From the IMG/VR virus record IMGVR_UViG_3300032086_000890, positions 1 to 30,975 of that record: a DNA stretch of 30,975 bases; one strand, 5' to 3'. The notes beneath the pieces are model-generated. The model searched no databases. It had not been told where the DNA came from and saw nothing but the letters and a program-made list of their open reading frames with translations. Positions within the stretch are counted from its first letter, which is position 1, and each line of letters opens with the position of its first letter. The stretch comes from a virus. The translations under genes were made by a program, and so were the position numbers. Positions 22,890-29,415 of the stretch are shown here, in pieces.

Positions 22890-23289
22890 TGACCTACGCA
22901 AGAAAGCAGACGAGATGCTCGAACAGTGGGCAAGAGAATACGCCACAGAAAGGGCGGGTGATTTCTCGTCGGTTAATTTGCTTGACGGTGACTTCGCTTT
23001 GGCTATTGGTGGCCGTACCCGTTCATTGAAGAACCGCATCGCCGCAAAGGAAACTAGGCGCTCGCCAACTACTCGCATCCCAGAGTTCAAGGCAACCCTG
23101 ATGGACGAGATCATGTTCGCTATCAAGAAGGTCCACTCTGATTACTTTCACGCGCTGAAAGAATACTACCTACGAGGAACCATCAAGGCAGTCGCCAAAG
23201 AACTGAACTGGTCAGAGACCAAAGCAAAGCAGGTTAAGTCTGCCGCCTTCGACATGGTGGTGCTCATGCTCGAGGAGAGGGGCTTCTAA
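22840..23289 (+). CDS. Possible Q-like late antiterminator
   Basis: 149 residues; AAGGAG seven bases before the ATG at 22840 fixes this start although 50 bases overlap the DUF3310 gene. The C-terminal 60 residues (HSDYFHALKEYYLRG, TIKAVAKELNWSETKAKQVK) form a helix-turn-helix like the sigma-region-4-like end of lambdoid late regulators. It is the last gene of the rightward early operon, directly before a long leader, a terminator and the lysis genes, exactly where Q lies in lambda-like phages. The function is inferred mainly from this position. Confidence 0.5.
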   Translation: MSRSSATLIEPLMMVSDDLRKKADEMLEQWAREYATERAGDFSSVNLLDGDFALAIGGRTRSLKNRIAAKETRRSPTTRIPEFKATLMDEIMFAIKKVHSDYFHALKEYYLRGTIKAVAKELNWSETKAKQVKSAAFDMVVLMLEERGF

Positions 23290-23458
23290 GTCATACTCAA
23301 ACATCGATTTTAAACGCTCAAAAGTACCCGTTTTGGCTACTTACTGAGGTTTAACCTACCCCCCCCTGTACCTACCCAAAGGGTCTACCCCTTTTCCTCA
23401 AAAGAGCAGCGTTTTAATGCTCTAGTAATTTGAGCAAGTTCCGACCTGCTGATAGACC

Positions 23459-23482
23459 CTTTACCTTTACCTTTACCTTTAC
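23459..23482 (+). repeat. Four tandem CTTTAC hexamers
   Basis: Perfect (CTTTAC)4 in the late control region, pyrimidine-rich on the plus strand. Role unknown. Confidence 0.9.
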
Positions 23483-23587
23483 CAGAACCAACACCAAGAC
23501 CACTACCTATCCATAATCTGCGGGAAGGCCCGCCGGATAAGGGATTGAGCGCTTTGGTTTGGCAGGAGTAAGCGGGATATCACGCAA

Positions 23588-23613
23588 TTACCCCCAGCAG
23601 GTAATCTGCGACA
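23588..23613 (+). repeat. 26-base direct repeat, copy 1
   Basis: Starts TTACCCCC and ends TGCGACA. It matches 23665-23690 at 21 of 26 positions with the start points 77 bases apart. Candidate regulator-binding sites flanking the possible late promoter. Confidence 0.6.
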
Positions 23614-23619
23614 GAAAAA

Positions 23620-23648
23620 GTGACACTAAAACGGGCGAGGGTTTTAAC
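23620..23648 (+). promoter_or_regulatory. Candidate late promoter (P_R'-like)
   Basis: GTGACA (23620-23625), 17-base spacer, TTTAAC (23643-23648). It lies between the two 26-base repeats and about 100 bases before the terminator, the distance expected for a constitutive late promoter whose transcripts stop at tR' until the antiterminator acts. The boxes are only moderate matches. Confidence 0.35.
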
Positions 23649-23664
23649 GTCGCACATTACGCGT

Positions 23665-23690
23665 TTACCCCCCGTAAGTAATTGGCGACA
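23665..23690 (+). repeat. 26-base direct repeat, copy 2
   Basis: Starts TTACCCCC and ends GGCGACA. Partner of 23588-23613. Confidence 0.6.
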
Positions 23691-23754
23691 AATAATGCTT
23701 GAAAGGTCGCCCAGAATTTGGTAGTTTCTCCCACAATGCCACAACTATATCTCA

Positions 23755-23776
23755 AGCGCCTGCGGGCGCTTTTTTT
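23755..23776 (+). terminator. Strong terminator directly before the endolysin (tR'-like)
   Basis: AGCGCC (23755-23760), loop TGCG, GGCGCT (23765-23770), then six T. The next three bases are the endolysin ATG. In lambda the late transcript stops at such a site unless Q is present. Confidence 0.92.
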
Positions 23777-24145
23777 ATGCCTTGGAAAAACTTCTCTAAA
23801 GATGAATTCGCTTGTAAGTGCGGTTGCGGTCGCAATGAGATCAGCGATGAGATCATTGACGTCTGTCAGGCTATTCGTGACGAGGTTGGGTATTCGCTCA
23901 CTGTTTCAAGCGGTTTTCGGTGCGCTAACCACCCTGTTGAACGCTCAAAGAGCAAGCCGGGTACTGGTACGCACTGCCGAGGCGTGGCGGCAGACCTTGC
24001 TGTATCGCATCGACAGGCTCGAGAGGTGGCTGCGGTGGCGCTTGATATGGATATCGGCGGCGTGGGAATCCACCAGAAAGGTTCGGGCAGATTTGTTCAC
24101 ATCGATGTCGATCCCGACCGTCGATCACTTATCTGGACCTATTAA
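23777..24145 (+). CDS. Endolysin, M15-family cell-wall peptidase
   Basis: 122 residues. Cuts the peptide part of peptidoglycan at lysis. MPWKNFSKDEFACKCGCG is the usual N-terminus of M15A-type phage peptidases. Zinc ligands are expected at His66 (GTHCRG), Asp73 (AADLAV) and His108 (GRFVHID), with SSGFRCANHP before them. The frame is open upstream to TTG 23699, but ATG 23777 fits the family start. No ribosome site precedes it because the terminator hairpin and T-run lie there; initiation must be unusual or weak. The stop overlaps the holin ATG by one base. Confidence 0.87.
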   Translation: MPWKNFSKDEFACKCGCGRNEISDEIIDVCQAIRDEVGYSLTVSSGFRCANHPVERSKSKPGTGTHCRGVAADLAVSHRQAREVAAVALDMDIGGVGIHQKGSGRFVHIDVDPDRRSLIWTY

Positions 24146-24459
24146 TGCTCGGCGCTCTCTTCAAAGTCGCTGGGCCGCTTGTAAGCGGTTTTTTAGAAAA
24201 TAGACAAAAGGTTTCTGCGGCAAAAGCAGAGCTAAAAGTACAACGGCTGACCAACGGTATACCGGGATACTCGGACGAGTTCCTGATCATCATTTGGTCG
24301 GCCCCATTTATCCTTAGTTTCATCCCAGGGCTGCAAGAGTATGCGGCGATGGGCTTCGATTACCTTGAAAAACTCCCCGAGTGGTACGTGGGCGGCTTCA
24401 TCACCGTTACGTTTGCCGTTTTTGGAGTAGATAAGCTGTTTGCTTATAAGAAGAGCTAA
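24145..24459 (+). CDS. Holin-like membrane protein next to the endolysin
   Basis: 104 residues. A first amphipathic segment (ALFKVAGPLVSGFLENRQK) is followed by a charged linker and two clear membrane spans: FLIIIWSAPFILSFIPGL and WYVGGFITVTFAVFGVDKLF. The layout with SAPFILSFIPGLQxYxxxGF and PEWY recalls a common phage holin-type family whose members lie beside endolysins (GTA 3-TM holin-like). Translational overlap with the endolysin (TAATG) supports a lysis pair. A hairpin terminator follows. Confidence 0.75.
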   Translation: MLGALFKVAGPLVSGFLENRQKVSAAKAELKVQRLTNGIPGYSDEFLIIIWSAPFILSFIPGLQEYAAMGFDYLEKLPEWYVGGFITVTFAVFGVDKLFAYKKS

Positions 24460-24543
24460 AAAAGAGGCGTAACCCCTCCTTCACGTTCCTCGCGTCTCTT
24501 TCCCCCTTTTACGGGGGTTTTATCACCACCACTGGACCTAATT
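24460..24543 (+). terminator. Terminator region after the lysis pair
   Basis: CCCCC (24502-24506), six-base loop and GGGGG (24513-24517), then TTTTA. A looser A-rich/T-rich pairing (AAAGAGGCG with CGCGTCTCTTT, 24463-24500) precedes it. It separates the lysis genes from the packaging genes, so late transcription must read through. Confidence 0.75.
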
Positions 24544-24879
24544 ATGCGAAGAGTTTTAGTCAACCCGAGAAGGCGTGACTATGAGCCCCAGCGTTTCACG
24601 CAGGCAATTGAGTCAGACATCCCATACGTTGTGGACTTCAGCCTTTCTGCGTCTGATCGCGGCACGACAGTTAGTTCGGTGGCAGCAACAAGCAAAGGAC
24701 CACGCGGTTTAACAATCACCACCCCCTCAGTGAGCAGTGGGGTGGCAACCTTCTACGTTTCGTCGGAATTCAGCGGCCAAGGGCTTGCAAAGGTCAAGGC
24801 CACCTACGCTGACGGCAAAACGGAGACCCAATATCTGGAGATCATTGTTCAAGATCCAGAGTATCGATCAACCCAATAA
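24544..24879 (+). CDS. Small Ig-like beta protein, unknown
   Basis: 111 residues. After a basic start (RRVLVNPRRRDYEPQRFTQA) the rest reads as an Ig-like beta sandwich: PYVVDFSLSASDRGTTVSSV, ATSKGPRGLTIT, GVATFYVSSEFSG, GLAKVKATYADG. I recall similar proteins near packaging genes in other phages, of unknown role; a decoration or adsorption protein is possible. It begins a new transcription segment after the terminator and has only a weak ribosome site. Confidence 0.68.
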   Translation: MRRVLVNPRRRDYEPQRFTQAIESDIPYVVDFSLSASDRGTTVSSVAATSKGPRGLTITTPSVSSGVATFYVSSEFSGQGLAKVKATYADGKTETQYLEIIVQDPEYRSTQ

Positions 24880-24889
24880 GGAGAGGGAG

Positions 24890-25108
24890 ATGAGTGAGGA
24901 AAACCAAGGGCTGACAGTTGAAGAACTGGTCGCGGCGTATGACTTTTGTCAGAGCCAACGCAATCAAGCACAAACAGAAAATACGATCATCGCTGGCAGG
25001 CTTGCTGGCGCAATGAACAAGGTCAATGAACTAACGCGAGAGGTCGAGCAACTCAAAGCAAAACTCGACGGTGAAGACGATGGGAACGACAGCAGCGAAC
25101 AAGAATAG
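24890..25108 (+). CDS. Small coiled-coil protein before terminase
   Basis: 72 residues; AAGGAG lies before the ATG at 24890, ten bases after the previous stop. An acidic start, a Gln-rich helix (DFCQSQRNQAQTENTIIAGR) and a heptad stretch (MNKVNELTREVEQLKAKL) predict a coiled coil, with an acidic tail. Function unknown. Its last 29 bases overlap the putative small terminase. Confidence 0.7.
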   Translation: MSEENQGLTVEELVAAYDFCQSQRNQAQTENTIIAGRLAGAMNKVNELTREVEQLKAKLDGEDDGNDSSEQE

Positions 25109-25361
25109 AGCGATTCGCCAAGAGGCGCTCCGAGAGCAGCTATCCAACCAGAAGCATGTTGAGCATGTTGTTGAAATGCTTGAAGAAATCAAAGATCTGC
25201 AACGCGACCTCGATGCTAATGACCTTGCGAGATACAAGGTAGCAATCGACACCAAGCTGAAGCTGATCGGCAAGTACCTGCCAGACCTCAAGTCGGTAGA
25301 GCACACCGGCGACGAAGATGCCCCAATCGCAATCGCAGCCTACGAAATCACCTGGGAATAG
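25080..25361 (+). CDS. Putative terminase small subunit
   Basis: 93 residues from ATG 25080 (a GTG three codons earlier is an alternative). The helical sequence NKNRAIRQEALREQL, KHVEHVVEMLEEIKDLQRDL, KLKLIGKYLPDLKSVEHTG resembles short proteins that stand before large terminase genes and are taken to be small subunits. Those recognise phage DNA to start packaging. It overlaps the large subunit by 44 bases. It is smaller than P22 gp3 (162) and lacks an obvious N-terminal HTH, so the call rests on position and the LxxKxLPDxKxxEhTG segment. Confidence 0.6.
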   Translation: MGTTAANKNRAIRQEALREQLSNQKHVEHVVEMLEEIKDLQRDLDANDLARYKVAIDTKLKLIGKYLPDLKSVEHTGDEDAPIAIAAYEITWE

Positions 25362-26598
25362 CATATCGCTACCTAAGGCCTTCAAGGAGCTGCTGCCGCC
25401 ATCGAGATACAAGATCTACTGGGGCGGTCGCGGTTCGGGTAAGTCTTGGGCGTTTGCTACGGCGTTACTGCTTCTCGGGGCAGGGACAAAGCCTAAACGC
25501 ATTCTGTGTGCTAGGGAGATCCAGAGATCGATCAGAGACTCTGTTCACTCTCTACTGGTAGACAGAATCAAGGCGCTTGGCCTGCACAACTTCTATCAGA
25601 TACAGCAGAACGAGATCAGAGGGCGCAACGGCACTCAGATCATCTTTGCTGGCCTTTGGCAGAACGTCGACAACATCAAGTCGATTGAGGCCATTGACTA
25701 CGTGTGGATTGAAGAGGCCAACGTGGTTTCAGAGAACTCTTGGCGAACGCTGATCCCGTCGATTAGGAAGGAGGGCAGCGAGATATGGGCATCATTCAAC
25801 CCAGCGCTCAAGAGCGACCCGGTCTTTCAGAGGTTTGTTATGAACGAGCCCCCGAATAGCGTCGTCAAGAAAGTGAGCTGGCGTGACAACCCTTGGGTGA
25901 CCCGAGAGTTGAAAGACGAGATGGAGCACCTTAAGGAATACGATTACGAGGAATATCTCCACGTTTACGAGGGCGAGCTGAAGCAGTTCGCTGACGGTGC
26001 GATCTACGCCAAGCAGCTCAAGAAGGCCAGAGACGAGGGAAGGATTGACTGGCTGCCGGTTGAGTCTGCGCCTGTTCACACCTTCTGGGACTTGGGCAGG
26101 AACGACACGACTGCGATCTGGTTCATGCAGCACATCGGACATGCGTACCGGTTCATCGACTACTACGAGCACCGGCTGGTTGACCTGGACCACTACGCCA
26201 ACATCCTGCGGGACAAAGACTACGTGTACGGCACTCACTACCTGCCGCACGACGCAGAGCACAAGGTGCTGGGGTCAAACAACAGATCGCGCCGCGAGAT
26301 CTTAGAAGGCTTAGGGGTAACGCCAAGCGTTACTATTCCTCGGATCGACTCGGTAGAGAACGGCATCGCAATGGTGCGCGACGTTTTCAGCAAGTGCTTC
26401 TTCCACGCAGAGAACTGCGAGATAGGCCTCAACGCCCTCGCAAACTATCAGTATGTGTGGGACGAGCGCTACGACACTTTCAGACAGTCTCCCCTACATA
26501 ACTGGGCATCGAACGGCTCCGACGCGTTTCGGATGTTCGCCCAAGGTTATGAGGAAGAGATCGAATCAATTGACTTGGACTTCAGCTCAGAATGGTAA
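25318..26598 (+). CDS. terL: Terminase large subunit (packaging ATPase and nuclease)
   Basis: 426 residues. Drives DNA into the procapsid and cuts it. ATPase: Walker A GGRGSGKS (36-43), Walker B IDYVWIEEA (126-134) with the catalytic Glu among Glu132/Glu133, then a SFNP coupling motif (159-162). Nuclease (RNase H-like): Asp258 in FWDLGRNDTTAIW, Asp312 in LPHDAEH, Asp402 in NGSDAFR. The pattern is Terminase_3/PBSX-like rather than that of P22 gp2, suggesting the packaging gene has a different origin from the P22-like head set. Its end overlaps the portal start by seven bases. Confidence 0.95.
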   Translation: MPQSQSQPTKSPGNSISLPKAFKELLPPSRYKIYWGGRGSGKSWAFATALLLLGAGTKPKRILCAREIQRSIRDSVHSLLVDRIKALGLHNFYQIQQNEIRGRNGTQIIFAGLWQNVDNIKSIEAIDYVWIEEANVVSENSWRTLIPSIRKEGSEIWASFNPALKSDPVFQRFVMNEPPNSVVKKVSWRDNPWVTRELKDEMEHLKEYDYEEYLHVYEGELKQFADGAIYAKQLKKARDEGRIDWLPVESAPVHTFWDLGRNDTTAIWFMQHIGHAYRFIDYYEHRLVDLDHYANILRDKDYVYGTHYLPHDAEHKVLGSNNRSRREILEGLGVTPSVTIPRIDSVENGIAMVRDVFSKCFFHAENCEIGLNALANYQYVWDERYDTFRQSPLHNWASNGSDAFRMFAQGYEEEIESIDLDFSSEW

Positions 26599-28586
26599 AC
26601 AAATCTAAAAAACAAAGGCAGGCGATTATCGACGAGGCGCTTGATCGCTTCGACATCGCCGCTGATGCGTGGGAAGACGTGTACCAGGCTGCGCTTGACG
26701 ACGTTGCCTTTGTCGACGAAGAAGACGGCCAATGGGATTCGTCCGCGAAGATGGCCCGCGTCAATCGCCCCTGTTTGACCTTTGACAAGGTATCGAGCGC
26801 GGTTGACCAAGTAGTCGGCCAGCAGTTGCAAATGCTCCCAGGCGTCAAGGTAAGAGGCGCAGAAGAGGGCGACAGCGACACCGCTGAGATCTTTGAGGGA
26901 CTGATCAGGCAGATCGAGCAGCGAGGCAACCGGGCGTACAAGACAGCGTTCAAGTTCGCAGTCAAGGGCGGCTGGGGCTGCTGGATGATCGACCACGATT
27001 ACATCGACGACACCTCGATGGACCAAGAGGTCATCATCAGGGAGATCAAGAACCCCTTCTCGGTGCTGATTGACCCCATCATCCAAGTGCAAGACCTTAA
27101 GGACGCCCGCTTTGGGTTTATGTTCGAGGACATGGAACGGGACGAGTTCGAGCGCCTGTATCCAAAAGCCAAGTCTGGTCTAGGCGATGACTTCTCCAGC
27201 ACTGGCAACCTGCGCTCGTGGGTTGGCGAGGACAGCATCCGAGTCGCTGACTACTACCGCATCGTCCCCGAAGAGAGACGCCTTGTTCAACTGTCAACCG
27301 GCGAGGTGGTCGACTATGAAGACATCGAGCCCATCATTGACGAACTCAACTTCAAGGGCATCACAGTCGGGCGAGAGCGAGTCGTCGAAGGCAGGAAGCT
27401 GGAGCGGTACAAGATCACCGGACTGGAAGTCCTCGAAGAGTACGAGTGCGTCGGCAGATACATCCCGCTTATTCCACTGTTCGGGAAGACGACGAACATC
27501 GACGGATCGTTCTACTCAAGGGGTATTGTCCGTAAGGCCAAGGACGCCCAGAGGATGTACAACTACTCGCGGAGCACCCAGATTGAGGTGACCGCGCTGC
27601 AACCCAAGCAGCCTCTGATGGCAACCCCTGCAATGATCAAGGGCCACGAGGAGCGTTATCGCAACCTGATGACGTCCAACGACCCTGTCTTGCTGTTTAA
27701 CTTCGACAACGGCCAGAAGCCATTCAGGGAGCAGCCTGCCACGCCATCGCCTGCACTGCTGACTGAGTCGCAGATCGCATCGGACGACATCAAGGCAACG
27801 ACCGGCATCTACGACGCAAGCCTGGGCGCAAGGTCAAACGAAACCTCTGGCCGCGCCATTCGAGAGCGCCAGCTACAGGGCAACATCGCCAACTTCGAGT
27901 TCATTGACGAGCTGGTCTCAAGCATTACCTACACCGGCGAGATCATGATCGACATGATCCCCAAGATTTACGACACAGAGCGACAGATTCGCATCCTCGG
28001 GCCTGACGACGCTGAAGAGGTCAAACAGGTCAACAAGCCAGTGATGGACCTCCAGACCGGCGAGACGGTCATCATCAACGACCTCAATCGCGGTCACTAC
28101 GACATCAAGGTCACCACCGGCCCCAGCTTCTCAACACGGCGCACAGAGACAGCAGAGCAGCTAGGCACGTTGTTCGGGCAGAACCCGCAGATGGCGCAGC
28201 TCGGCGCTGACATTTACTTCAAGGCGCTTGATCTTGTCGGCGCAGATGAGCTGGTCGACAGAGTCAGAAAGCAGGGCATCAAGGCCGGGATCATTGAGCC
28301 TAATGACGACGAGAAGCAGCAGATCACGCAGGCCCAGCAGATGGAGCAGCAGATGAAGCAGCAGGCCATGCAGATGGAAATGGCCATGAAGCAGGCCGAG
28401 ATCGCCAACGAGCAAGCCGCTGCCAAAGAGAAAGAAAGCAAGACCATGCTGAACACCATCAAGGCGCAGGTTGAGCAGATGGAGCTGGCTCAGGCACAGC
28501 AGGACATGCAAGCCCAGCAGATCGCGCAGCAGAGGCTCCGTCAAACACTAGGACTGGCAAATGCCCAAAGACCCACGCTTATCTAG
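26592..28586 (+). CDS. Portal protein, P22 gp1-like
   Basis: 664 residues; forms the twelve-subunit ring at one vertex through which DNA passes. Typical P22-type segments: WDSSAKMARVNRPCLTFDKV, VDQVVGQQLQMLPGVKV, GGWGCWMIDHDYIDD, NPFSVLIDPII, LMTSNDPVLLFNF and GARSNETSGRAIRERQLQG. The last 95 residues are a Gln/Met/Ala-rich helix (MKQQAMQMEMAMKQAEIANE), corresponding to the C-terminal barrel that extends into the head in P22. Slightly shorter than gp1 (725). It overlaps terminase and the following basic protein. Confidence 0.92.
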   Translation: MVNKSKKQRQAIIDEALDRFDIAADAWEDVYQAALDDVAFVDEEDGQWDSSAKMARVNRPCLTFDKVSSAVDQVVGQQLQMLPGVKVRGAEEGDSDTAEIFEGLIRQIEQRGNRAYKTAFKFAVKGGWGCWMIDHDYIDDTSMDQEVIIREIKNPFSVLIDPIIQVQDLKDARFGFMFEDMERDEFERLYPKAKSGLGDDFSSTGNLRSWVGEDSIRVADYYRIVPEERRLVQLSTGEVVDYEDIEPIIDELNFKGITVGRERVVEGRKLERYKITGLEVLEEYECVGRYIPLIPLFGKTTNIDGSFYSRGIVRKAKDAQRMYNYSRSTQIEVTALQPKQPLMATPAMIKGHEERYRNLMTSNDPVLLFNFDNGQKPFREQPATPSPALLTESQIASDDIKATTGIYDASLGARSNETSGRAIRERQLQGNIANFEFIDELVSSITYTGEIMIDMIPKIYDTERQIRILGPDDAEEVKQVNKPVMDLQTGETVIINDLNRGHYDIKVTTGPSFSTRRTETAEQLGTLFGQNPQMAQLGADIYFKALDLVGADELVDRVRKQGIKAGIIEPNDDEKQQITQAQQMEQQMKQQAMQMEMAMKQAEIANEQAAAKEKESKTMLNTIKAQVEQMELAQAQQDMQAQQIAQQRLRQTLGLANAQRPTLI

Positions 28587-28842
28587 GATCGGCGCATCAC
28601 GCTTCAACCAAGCCGTGAGGACGCCTGGTCACAAGACAAAGTCTCACGCCGTAGTCGCCAAGGATGGCAATAAGACGAAGCTGATCAGATTTGGTCAGCA
28701 AGGCGTGAAAGGAAGCCCAAAGCGAAAGGGCGAGAGCGAGGCAAGCCGGAAACGCCGTGAGGCATGGAAGAAAAGACACGCAGCCTCTATCAGACGAGGT
28801 CGCATGAGCGCGGGTTGGTGGGCTAATAAGGTGAAATGGTGA
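28561..28842 (+). CDS. Basic protein after portal (93 aa)
   Basis: 93 residues, strongly basic: THKTKSH-like segment GHKTKSHAVVAKDGN, LIRFGQQGVKGSP, ESEASRKRREAWKKRHAA and MSAGWWANKVKW at the end. I recall near-identical patterns (HKTKSHVVLAKEG, MSAAYWADKVKW) as a conserved small protein in T7-like and marine phages, where its role is unknown. Nucleic-acid binding is likely from charge. It overlaps the portal by 26 bases and the next GTG by four. Confidence 0.8.
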   Translation: MPKDPRLSRIGASRFNQAVRTPGHKTKSHAVVAKDGNKTKLIRFGQQGVKGSPKRKGESEASRKRREAWKKRHAASIRRGRMSAGWWANKVKW

Positions 28843-28994
28843 GAAGAAAAGGTCTGTGGGACAACATCCACGCAAAAAGAAAGCGCATCAAGGCTGGTTC
28901 TGGCGAAAAAATGCGGAAGCCAGGAAGCAAGGGCGCACCAACCGCCAAGGCTTTGAAAAAGTCTGCGAAGAAAACCCGCTCAAAAAGGAAGTGA
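28839..28994 (+). CDS. Lys/Arg-rich small protein (51 aa)
   Basis: 51 residues from GTG overlapping the previous stop (GTGA): MRRKGLWDNIHAKRKRIKAG, then a Lys-rich end (LKKSAKKTRSKRK). About two fifths of residues are Lys or Arg. It is one of three consecutive basic proteins. A DNA-condensing or head-interior role is plausible, not shown. Confidence 0.75.
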   Translation: MRRKGLWDNIHAKRKRIKAGSGEKMRKPGSKGAPTAKALKKSAKKTRSKRK

Positions 28995-28997
28995 ACC

Positions 28998-29114
28998 ATG
29001 CCAATGGTCAACGGTAAGAAGTACCCCTACACCAAGAAGGGGAAGGCGGCGGCTAAGAGAGCGGCCAGTAACAACAAAAGAAAAACAAAGCGAAGAGGAA
29101 GCTACGACAAGTGA
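28998..29114 (+). CDS. Lys-rich micro-protein (38 aa)
   Basis: 38 residues: MPMVNGKKYPYTKKGKAAAK and a Lys/Arg-rich remainder. The opening MPxVxGKKYxYTxKGKxAA is, from memory, a widespread micro-protein of marine podophages. It begins three bases after the previous stop and ends in a GTGA overlap with the following gene. Function unknown. Confidence 0.75.
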   Translation: MPMVNGKKYPYTKKGKAAAKRAASNNKRKTKRRGSYDK

Positions 29115-29410
29115 ACAACCAAATAGCACAGATGTTGATGGGACGCGCTCCCGCTCAACGACCCCAGGCTAACCCTGTCGGCGCTGCCGTACCGCAGAAG
29201 ATGGCAGCACCTAAGCCACGCATGGGAATGCAGCCTCAGATGGGCGGTATGCCCCGTATGCCGCAGATGGGCGCAATGCAGCCCCCTCAGCCAACGGCAC
29301 AGCCAGGACAAGCCCAGCCTGTTCGCGGTAGAGATGGCCGCATGTACCGCATCGTGGTTGATCCCAATACGGGACTACAGACCTTTACACCTCACAGCGG
29401 CGGAATGTAA
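29111..29410 (+). CDS. Pro/Gln/Met-rich low-complexity protein
   Basis: 99 residues from GTG (GTGA overlap). A Met/Gln/Pro/Gly-rich middle (PRMGMQPQMGGMPRMPQMG) carries no fold, then the C-terminal third (GRDGRMYRIVVDPNTGLQTF) looks like a short beta hairpin module. It is probably a virion-associated or assembly protein; function unknown. Confidence 0.65.
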   Translation: MNNQIAQMLMGRAPAQRPQANPVGAAVPQKMAAPKPRMGMQPQMGGMPRMPQMGAMQPPQPTAQPGQAQPVRGRDGRMYRIVVDPNTGLQTFTPHSGGM

Positions 29411-29415
29411 AACCC

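Larger units (their letters stand above)
23290..23776. promoter_or_regulatory. 487-bp non-coding late control region
   Basis: No gene seen on either strand. It contains a run of eight C (23359-23366), a weak hairpin AAAGGG/CCCTTT (23378-23394), a six-base inverted repeat AGAGCA/TGCTCT (23403-23423), four tandem CTTTAC units (23459-23482), a GCGGG/CCCGC hairpin (23520-23533), two similar 26-base repeats, a promoter-like pair and a strong terminator at its end. The layout resembles lambda pR'-qut-tR'. Confidence 0.7.

Noticed and set aside
23718-24203. 161-residue plus-strand ORF overlapping the endolysin
   Set aside because: Arg/Leu/Ser-rich translation without motifs, while the other frame carries the complete M15 peptidase motif set.
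26547-27092. 181-residue minus-strand ORF opposite terminase/portal
   Set aside because: Antisense shadow of two confidently identified genes; no motifs.
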